A DNA stretch of 13,710 nucleotides from Candidatus Luteimonas excrementigallinarum (GTDB taxonomy: Bacteria > Pseudomonadota > Gammaproteobacteria > Xanthomonadales > Xanthomonadaceae), in NCBI GenBank assembly GCA_019115725.1, contig DXCY01000201.1:1-13710 (forward strand), written 5' to 3'. Below are positions 1 to 5,985 of this stretch, one piece after another (position 1 is the stretch's first letter; each line of letters starts with the position of its first letter). The translations under genes and the position numbers were made by a program. Below the pieces are notes generated by a model. That model saw nothing but the letters and a program-made list of their open reading frames with translations. It did no database searches and had not been told where the DNA came from.

Positions 1-11
1 CTGGTCAGGCG

Positions 12-2156
12 GTGTCCCACGCCAGCGTATCGCTGCAGGCTCTTTTCAGGCTGCCGGAAACGGCCGCGCTCGATCCTTCTCTGCGCGCGCTGCTCGACGC
101 CCATGCCGGGTCGGGGCATGAGGCCATCGTCCTGCGGGAGCCGCTGCCCCTGCTCGCGGACACGCTGGAATCGTTGAGTCGTCTCGATGCGGATGCCGAG
201 ATGATGGGTGCCGCGGTGGTGTTCGCCACCGGTGACTGGGCGGCGCCGTTGATGGCGTCGTTGGAGAAGAAGCACCCGCGGGTCCATGCGCTGGTCGATG
301 GCCTGCAGGCCAGCGGCCAGGTGTGGGACCTGCACGCCGAGCGCGGCGGCAGCGGCAACCAGGAGGGCCTGCGCCGGTTGCTGCTGGCCATCGTGCGCGA
401 TCTGCGGGTGGTGCCGATCCTGCTGGCCCAGCAGCTGGCGCGGATGCGCGTGGCGGCCAAGGCACCGGAGGCGGAGCGCATTGCGCTGGCCAGGCTGACC
501 CGTGACATCCATGCTCCGCTGGCCAACCGGCTGGGCATCTGGCAGCTCAAGTGGGAACTGGAAGACCTGGCGTTCCGCCATCTGGAGCCGGAGACCTACC
601 GCCGCATCGCGGCGTTGCTGGCCGACAAGCGCAGCGCCCGCGAGCGCTTCATCGAACAGGTGCAGCAGGAGCTGGCCGATGCACTGGCCGCGCAGGGTGT
701 GCGCGGTGAGATTGCCGGACGGCCCAAGCACATCTACAGCATCTGGAAGAAGATGCGGGCCAAGGATATTCCCTTCGGCGAGCTCTACGATCTGCGTGCC
801 GTGCGCGTGCTGGTGGACGATATTCCGGCCTGCTATGCGGCCCTGGGCGTGGTGCACGCGCTGTGGACTCCCATTCCCAGCGAGTTCGACGACTACATCG
901 CCCGGCCCAAGCGCAATGACTACCGCTCGCTGCACACCGCCGTGGTCGGCCCGCAGGGCAAGACGCTGGAAGTGCAGATCCGCACCCACGAAATGCATGA
1001 GCAGGCCGAGCTCGGGGTGGCCGCGCACTGGCGCTACAAGGAGGGCGGCTCGGGCGATGCGGCGCTGGAGCGCAAGATCGAGTGGATGCGGCGGCTGCTG
1101 GATTCACACCAGGAGGGCGGCGATGCCTCGCTGGCCAGCGCCCTGGATACCGAACTGGTGGAAGATCGCATCTACACGCTGACCCCCATGGGCGAGGTGA
1201 TCGATCTGCCCAGCGGGGCCACGCCGCTGGACTTCGCCTACCACGTGCACACCATGGTCGGGCACCGCTGCCGCGGGGCCAAGGTCAACGGCCGGATCGT
1301 GCCGCTGACCCATGCGCTGGCCAGCGGCGACCGGGTGGAGATCCTCACTGGCAAGACCGCCGAGCCCCGGCGCGACTGGCTGCAGGCGACCAACGGCTAC
1401 CTGGCCAGCGCCCGCTCGCGGGAGAAGGTGCGCCACTGGTTCCACAAACTGGACCGGGCCCGCAACGAACAGGACGGGCGCGAGCTGCTGGATCGCGAAT
1501 TCAAGCGCCTGGGCCTGCAACAGAGCGACCCGGCACCGGCGCTGCGCAAGTTCCGCGCGACCACCATCGAAGACCTGTACGTGCAGGTGGCGCTGGGTGA
1601 TGTGGGGCCGCATCAGGTGGCCCGCGCGCTGCTCGAGCACGAGGCCGAGCAGCGCCGTGGCGACGAGCCGGAGCCGCCCACCCGGCGGCCACCGCGGCGC
1701 AAGCCCCGCGCCAGCGCCGAGTTCAGCGTGGTGGGCGTGGACAACCTGTTGGTGCAGGTGGCCGGATGCTGCCGGCCGCTGCCGGGCGAGCAGATCGGCG
1801 GTTACCTCACCCGTGGACGCGGGGTCAGCGTGCATCGCTCCGACTGCGCGGCCTATTTGCGCCTGGTTGCGCGTGAGCCGCGCCGGGCCCTGCCGGTGGA
1901 GTGGGGCAATGCCGATGGCGCGCACGAGGCGGCGATCGTGGTCGAGGGCGTGGACCGCCGCTACCTGCTCAAGGATGTGTCCAACCTGATTGCCCAGGAA
2001 GATGCGCACGTGCAGGCCATCAACAGCGAGCGCCTGGGAGGGTCCGGCCGGGTCCGCCTGCACCTGCACGTGCGCGTGCAGGACTTCGGCCAGCTCTCCC
2101 GCCTGCTGGGCAAGATGGAGGCCGTTCCGGGGGTGGAGCGCGCCTACCGGCCGTGA
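12..2156 (+). CDS. relA: GTP pyrophosphokinase RelA (ppGpp/pppGpp synthetase I)
   Basis: RelA transfers pyrophosphate from ATP to GTP or GDP on starved ribosomes, making the stringent-response alarmone (p)ppGpp. The 714-aa protein has the long-RSH order: degenerate HD hydrolase region (about 30-155), synthetase (about 220-345, with RPKHIYSIWKKM at 237-248 and EFDDY at 291-295), TGS (about 385-446), helical region, zinc-finger/CC region (C586, C587, D611, C612) and a C-terminal ACT/RRM domain (about 635-712). The EFDD motif and the loss of HD residues (an FAT stretch at 71-73) mark a synthetase-only RelA and not a bifunctional SpoT. E. coli RelA is 744 aa, and similarity is visible along the whole length. 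The GTG start at 12 is the first usable codon, but only 11 bases precede it, so the start may lie further upstream. A basic Pro/Arg-rich linker (about 553-566) precedes the zinc-finger region. Confidence 0.95.
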   Translation: MSHASVSLQALFRLPETAALDPSLRALLDAHAGSGHEAIVLREPLPLLADTLESLSRLDADAEMMGAAVVFATGDWAAPLMASLEKKHPRVHALVDGLQASGQVWDLHAERGGSGNQEGLRRLLLAIVRDLRVVPILLAQQLARMRVAAKAPEAERIALARLTRDIHAPLANRLGIWQLKWELEDLAFRHLEPETYRRIAALLADKRSARERFIEQVQQELADALAAQGVRGEIAGRPKHIYSIWKKMRAKDIPFGELYDLRAVRVLVDDIPACYAALGVVHALWTPIPSEFDDYIARPKRNDYRSLHTAVVGPQGKTLEVQIRTHEMHEQAELGVAAHWRYKEGGSGDAALERKIEWMRRLLDSHQEGGDASLASALDTELVEDRIYTLTPMGEVIDLPSGATPLDFAYHVHTMVGHRCRGAKVNGRIVPLTHALASGDRVEILTGKTAEPRRDWLQATNGYLASARSREKVRHWFHKLDRARNEQDGRELLDREFKRLGLQQSDPAPALRKFRATTIEDLYVQVALGDVGPHQVARALLEHEAEQRRGDEPEPPTRRPPRRKPRASAEFSVVGVDNLLVQVAGCCRPLPGEQIGGYLTRGRGVSVHRSDCAAYLRLVAREPRRALPVEWGNADGAHEAAIVVEGVDRRYLLKDVSNLIAQEDAHVQAINSERLGGSGRVRLHLHVRVQDFGQLSRLLGKMEAVPGVERAYRP

Positions 2157-2168
2157 GCGCCGCGGCGC
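2157..2168. repeat. 12-bp GC palindrome directly after relA stop
   Basis: GCGCCGCGGCGC is a perfect palindrome that begins on the base after the relA TGA. It could form a 4-bp stem with a CGCG loop in RNA. There is no T-tract after it, so a terminator role is doubtful. Confidence 0.35.
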
Positions 2169-2193
2169 GGTCACGTCACGGTCCGGCGCGGTC
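2164..2193 (+). repeat. 9-bp direct repeat pair, 21-bp spacing, upstream of the TPR gene
   Basis: GGCGCGGTC occurs at 2164-2172 and again at 2185-2193, 21 bp apart start to start (two helical turns). It lies directly upstream of a possible -10 element and the TPR gene start. The repeat itself is exact; a regulator-binding role is inference, and the word is not unlikely by chance in GC-rich DNA. Confidence 0.4.
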
Positions 2194-2202
2194 CCCTATG
2201 CT
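2175..2202 (+). promoter_or_regulatory. Possible promoter of the TPR gene (weak)
   Basis: TATGCT (2197-2202) resembles a -10 box, with a poor -35 match GTCACG at 2175-2180 and a 16-bp spacer. Transcription would start near 2209, which is the predicted GTG start codon, so the mRNA could be leaderless. No Shine-Dalgarno sequence is visible before the GTG. Read-through from relA is the alternative. Confidence 0.25.
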
Positions 2203-2208
2203 TTGCGG

Positions 2209-3741
2209 GTGAGCAGCCCGCGCAAGCCCGATCCCTCCACCGCCGTTTCCGGCGCCGGCACCCATGCGGGTGCCCTGCAATCACATTGGCGCTGGATTGC
2301 AGCGGCCGTGGCCCTGCTGCTGGTGGCGCTGCTGGTGCTGCGCCAGCCGCTGGCCGAACTGCTGTGGCCGCGCAACTCCGCCCAGGAGGCGCTGCGCCAG
2401 GCCGATGCTGCGTTGGCCCAGGGCCATCTCAGTGACGCCGATGGCAGCGGTGCGCGCGAACTGTACGAAGCCGCCCTGGCCATGGATCCGGACCGCCCGG
2501 AGCCGCGCCAGGGATTGGCGGCGGTGGCCCACGCGGCGCTGGAACAGGCCCGTCGCGAGACCGCAGCCGGCAACTACCTGCAGGCGCACGGAGCGCTGGA
2601 CCTGGCGCGGGCGCTGTCCGCCCCGCGCGCTGACGTGCAGCAGGTGGCCGATGCCCTGCGCGCGCGCGAGGCGGAAGGCGCCGGGCTGGACCAGCTGTGG
2701 GCAAGCGCCGCCCGTGCCCACGAGCAGGGGCGGCTGTACGCGGAGGCGGATGCGGCCCTGCCGCTCTACAGCCGGATCCTGCGCCTGGATCCCGAACACC
2801 TGCAGGCCCTTCGCGGCCGCGACGATGCGGTGGCCGAGCTGCTGCAGCAGGCCCGGGCAGCGCTGCGCAGCGGTGCGCTGGCCGAAGCTGCGGCAATGAT
2901 CGGCGCGGCCGCGGAGTTCGATCCCGGCCACGTTGATTTGCCCGACACCCGCGCGCGGCTGACCGAGGAGCGCGATGCCACCCTGGCCCGCGCGGCGGCG
3001 GATCTGGAGGCGGGGCACCTGGAACAGGCCGCGCAGCGTTACCGCGCCCTGCTGGAGATGGATCCCGCCGACGAACAGGCGGCTGACGGGCTGGTCCAGG
3101 CCGGCGTAGCGCATGCGCGCCGGGCGGTGCGCCTGGCCGCCGACTTCCGTTTTGCCGATGCCGATGCGGCGCTGGCCATGGCCCGGGAGCTGGCTCCGGT
3201 GGACGCCGAGGTGCGGGGTCTGGCCGAACGCGTGGAGGCAGCACGCGTTCGCCAGGTGCAGCTGGATCCGGCGCAGACCCCGGCCGAACGCCAGCGGCAG
3301 GTGACGGCGCTGCTGGAAGAAGCCGCCGCCGCGCAGGGTCGCGGCGACCTGCTCAGCCCACCGGGAGAGAGCGCCTTCGACAAGCTGCGCGCGGCGCGCA
3401 GCCTGGGGCCGGATGACCCCCGGGTGCTGGAGGCCAGCGGGCAGCTGCTGGCTGCTGCCACCGGGTGCTTTGAACGCGAACTGCGCGCCAACAGTCTCGG
3501 CCGCGCCAACGCCTGCCTTGATGTGCGCGTGGCGCTGGCCGATGACCGGCATGCGCTGATCGAAGCCCGGCGCCGCCTGGCGCAGCGCTGGCTGGCGATC
3601 GGTGACGAGCGTCTGGGTGCCGGCAACCTGCCCGGGGCGGAGGGAGCGCTGGAATCCGCCCGCGCGATCGACCCGTCGGTGCCCGGCCTGGCCGAGTTCG
3701 CGCAGCGCCTGCGCACCGCGTCCGCCTCGCCGTCGCGCTAG
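2209..3741 (+). CDS. Membrane-anchored TPR-repeat protein of unknown function
   Basis: I do not recognise a named family. From GTG 2209 the protein is 510 aa: a short cytoplasmic N-terminus (1-27), one membrane segment (about 29-44, AAAVALLLVALLVL core), then a long helical region expected in the periplasm. That region is built of about eight TPR-like units, each ending in an A-x-x-L/D-P type turn (near 91, 135, 192, 236, 283, 327, 397 and 486). The only two cysteines in the protein, C420 and C436, could form a disulphide. The reading frame stays open upstream into relA, but that part is an out-of-frame relA shadow. GTG 2209 is the first good start before the membrane segment; TTG 2203 is an alternative. 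It lies 52 nt after relA. TPR proteins of this shape are usually scaffolds, so a role in envelope assembly or sensing is only a guess. Confidence 0.75.
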   Translation: MSSPRKPDPSTAVSGAGTHAGALQSHWRWIAAAVALLLVALLVLRQPLAELLWPRNSAQEALRQADAALAQGHLSDADGSGARELYEAALAMDPDRPEPRQGLAAVAHAALEQARRETAAGNYLQAHGALDLARALSAPRADVQQVADALRAREAEGAGLDQLWASAARAHEQGRLYAEADAALPLYSRILRLDPEHLQALRGRDDAVAELLQQARAALRSGALAEAAAMIGAAAEFDPGHVDLPDTRARLTEERDATLARAAADLEAGHLEQAAQRYRALLEMDPADEQAADGLVQAGVAHARRAVRLAADFRFADADAALAMARELAPVDAEVRGLAERVEAARVRQVQLDPAQTPAERQRQVTALLEEAAAAQGRGDLLSPPGESAFDKLRAARSLGPDDPRVLEASGQLLAAATGCFERELRANSLGRANACLDVRVALADDRHALIEARRRLAQRWLAIGDERLGAGNLPGAEGALESARAIDPSVPGLAEFAQRLRTASASPSR

Positions 3742-3768
3742 GCGGATGGGCTAGCTGGGAGCGCGGCG
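3731..3768. terminator. Possible bidirectional hairpin at the convergent TPR/glycosyltransferase junction
   Basis: CGTCGCGC (3731-3738) can pair with GCGCGGCG (3761-3768) with one G-T wobble. An inner pair, GCTAG (3737-3741) and CTAGC (3751-3755), contains both genes' TAG stop codons. The two pairings share bases and are alternatives. No T-tract is present on either strand, so termination is inferred from position only. Confidence 0.3.
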
Positions 3769-5859
3769 GTCGAAGAACACTGCCCGGACGGTGGCGCGGG
3801 CGGCCTCGGGCGAGAAGTGCCGTTCAATGTTTTCATGTCCGTGGATGCTCAGCTCCATCCACAGGGTGGCGTCCTGGTACAGGCGCAGCACGGCGGCGGC
3901 GAACGACGGCTCATCTTCGGCCACCAGCACGTCGTGGCCATCGCGCAGCTGCATGCCTTCGACCGCCGTGCGGGTAGCCACCACCGGCTGGCCGTGGGCC
4001 ATGCTCAGGTTCACCTTGCCCTTGACCCCGGCGCCGTAGCGCAGCGGGGCGATCGCGATCCGGCAGCCATCCATGTAGGGAGTGATGTCGGGCACATAGC
4101 CGTGCACCACCACGCCTTCCTGCCCGGCCAGGGCCTGGATCTCCGGTACCACGTCGCCGCCGATGCAGTGGAAGCGCACGTCCGGCAGGGCCGCGCGGAT
4201 GGTGGGGAAGATCGACTCCACGAACCAGCACACCGCGTCCACGTTCGGCGGGTGGCGGAAGCCGCCCACGAACACCAGGTCGCGCCGCTGCTCGAACGGC
4301 AGCCCGGCCCCGGCGATGCGGTGCAGGTTGGAGACTAGCTCCACCCGCACGCCGGGCGCATCGTGGGCCAGCAGGTCGCGCTCGGCCGGGCTGACCACCA
4401 GGGTCACATCGCTGCCGGCCATCACGTCCAGTTCCAGGGTGCGGGTGCGGGCGGCGGCGCGCTGCAGTTTTTCATCGCCGGCCAGGTCCGCCGCGCGCTG
4501 CTCGCGCAGGTAGTGCAGGTCCACGCTGTCGAACACCACCTGGGCCTGGGGCGCGTATTCGCGCAGCAGCGGCAGCAGGCTGCCGGCCACGTAGTGGCGG
4601 CTGGCGATCACGCTGGAAAAACGCGGGCCGTGGGTACGCAGCCACGCGGCCATGCGGCCCATGTGCGGCGCGTACCAGGTTTCGATGCCCAGCCGCTGCA
4701 GTCGTTCGGTATCGCTGCCCGCATGGCGGCGGTCGGCCGGCACGAACACCACGTGCGCGCCCTCGTCACGCAGCAGCCGCATCAGGTTCACCATCCGCAG
4801 CGAGCCTGAATCCCGGTCCGGCGTCGGGGTGAGCGCGTCGATCACCAGGATCACCGGTCTGCCGTCGTCATCGGGCTGCAGCGGGTCCGGGGCGGCCTCG
4901 GGGTGGGCCTGGAGCTGCGCGGCCCAGCGTTCGGCGAATACCGGCTGGTTGCGCAGCTGGGAGGATTTCATGCCGGAAGACAGATCGGTGCCGGCACTGA
5001 CGCCTTCCACGTGCACCACCCGCGCATCCGGCTGGCACAGCACCCGGTGCCCGGCCGCCCGCACGCGGAAGGCCAGGTCGGTGTCTTCGTAATAGGCCGG
5101 CGCATAGTGGGGGTCAAAACCGCCCAGTTCGTCGAACAGCGCCCGCGGGATCGTCAGCGCCGCGCCCGAGCAGTAGTCCACGTCGGTGGCGAAGCGCAGC
5201 AGCGGATGGTCTGGATCGGCAAAGCGGCCGCGGCTTTCGGCGCGACCGTCGCGGAGCACGCGGCCGCCCGATTCCTGCAGGCGGCCATCCGGATACAGCA
5301 GCTGCGCGCCCACCAGACCGACGCCCGGGTGTTCGGTAAAGCTGCGCAGCAGCGCGTCCAGCCAGCCCGGCTGGGGCACGGTGTCGTTGTTCAGGAACAC
5401 CAGGTACTCGCCCCGGGCCAGCCGGGCGCCGTCGTTGCAGGCGGCGATGAAGCCGCCATTTTCAGCCCGGCGGTGATAGCGCAGCCCCTGCACCTGCGGC
5501 AGCGCCGCGGCGGTGGCGTCGCTGGAACCGTCGTCCACCACCACGATTTCGACGTCCGCCGCCGGCGCCGCCGCGGCGATCGCGCGCAGGCAGGCCAGGG
5601 TGTGCGGGAACTCGTTGTAGACCGGGATCACGATGCTGGCCCTGGGCTCCAGCGCGAAGGGCACGGTGAGCTCGGCGAACGGGCTGTGATCCGCCTTCAA
5701 CAGCGCGTGCCTTTGCGGCGGCGCCAGCAGTCCCAGCTGGGCGGTGACCCGCTGCCAGGTGGCGCGCCAGCCGCGGGTGCGCAGGCTGTTGAGGCCGCGT
5801 CGCAGCAGGCCCGTGGTGCGGTCGAGCGCGAAACGCGCGTCGGCCAGGGAAAACGGCAT
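3751..5859 (-). CDS. Bifunctional glycosyltransferase, GT2 + GT4 domains
   Basis: This 702-aa cytoplasmic or membrane-peripheral enzyme has two nucleotide-sugar transferase domains. The GT2 (GT-A fold) domain covers about 74-300, with IVIPVYNE (76-83), VVVDDGSSD (106-114), metal-binding LNNDT (156-160) and a catalytic-base region YYEDTDL (256-262). The GT4 (GT-B fold) domain covers about 335-690, with the nucleotide-binding signature FVGGFRHPPN (530-539), GAGVKGK (609-615) and a VEGM segment (633-636). Such fusions build O-antigen, capsule or rhamnan-type glycans; donor and acceptor cannot be read from the sequence. ATG 5859 is chosen because GGAG lies 10 nt upstream (5870-5873) and the GT2 family similarity begins soon after. 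The frame stays open further upstream, but that part is antisense to mrcB. It is an orphan: no wzx, wzy or sugar-nucleotide genes are nearby. The N-terminal 70 residues are basic and helical. Confidence 0.88.
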   Translation of the reverse strand: MPFSLADARFALDRTTGLLRRGLNSLRTRGWRATWQRVTAQLGLLAPPQRHALLKADHSPFAELTVPFALEPRASIVIPVYNEFPHTLACLRAIAAAAPAADVEIVVVDDGSSDATAAALPQVQGLRYHRRAENGGFIAACNDGARLARGEYLVFLNNDTVPQPGWLDALLRSFTEHPGVGLVGAQLLYPDGRLQESGGRVLRDGRAESRGRFADPDHPLLRFATDVDYCSGAALTIPRALFDELGGFDPHYAPAYYEDTDLAFRVRAAGHRVLCQPDARVVHVEGVSAGTDLSSGMKSSQLRNQPVFAERWAAQLQAHPEAAPDPLQPDDDGRPVILVIDALTPTPDRDSGSLRMVNLMRLLRDEGAHVVFVPADRRHAGSDTERLQRLGIETWYAPHMGRMAAWLRTHGPRFSSVIASRHYVAGSLLPLLREYAPQAQVVFDSVDLHYLREQRAADLAGDEKLQRAAARTRTLELDVMAGSDVTLVVSPAERDLLAHDAPGVRVELVSNLHRIAGAGLPFEQRRDLVFVGGFRHPPNVDAVCWFVESIFPTIRAALPDVRFHCIGGDVVPEIQALAGQEGVVVHGYVPDITPYMDGCRIAIAPLRYGAGVKGKVNLSMAHGQPVVATRTAVEGMQLRDGHDVLVAEDEPSFAAAVLRLYQDATLWMELSIHGHENIERHFSPEAARATVRAVFFDRRAPS

Positions 5860-5895
5860 GGGTGCGGAACTCCAGCTGACTGAAAAGGGGCGCGC

Positions 5896-5926
5896 GGAAC
5901 AGCCTGCCAGGGCGCTGGGATAGACT
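5896..5926 (+). promoter_or_regulatory. Possible mrcB promoter in the divergent spacer
   Basis: In the 126-bp gap between the glycosyltransferase and mrcB, TAGACT at 5921-5926 matches four of six -10 consensus bases. GGAACA at 5896-5901 is a weak -35 at 19 bp. A second -10-like word, TATTGT, lies at 5940-5945. I saw no convincing promoter for the minus-strand gene here. Confidence 0.3.
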
Positions 5927-5977
5927 GCGCGCGACCGACTATTGTTGCATCCGCCTACATCCTGCCATGGCGGGAAC

Positions 5978-5981
5978 GAGG
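5978..5981 (+). promoter_or_regulatory. Ribosome binding site of mrcB
   Basis: GAGG lies 4 nt before ATG 5986, with a further GGGAA at 5972-5976. This favours ATG 5986 over the out-of-frame ATG at 5967. Confidence 0.45.
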
Positions 5982-5985
5982 TTCC

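Noticed and set aside
30..480. RelA hydrolase domain as an active HD phosphohydrolase (SpoT/Rel)
   Set aside because: The HD metal ligands are missing and the EFDD synthetase motif is of the RelA type, so hydrolase activity is not expected.
2157..2168. GC palindrome as a relA terminator
   Set aside because: The stem is only 4 bp if a loop is allowed, and no T-tract follows. It is kept as a repeat only.
1104..2174. 356-codon minus-strand frame inside relA
   Set aside because: It is a mirror of relA codon bias, with no start signal or domain.
1990..2208. Upstream extension of the TPR gene into relA
   Set aside because: It overlaps the relA ACT domain in another frame with no similarity. The membrane segment fits a start at 2209.
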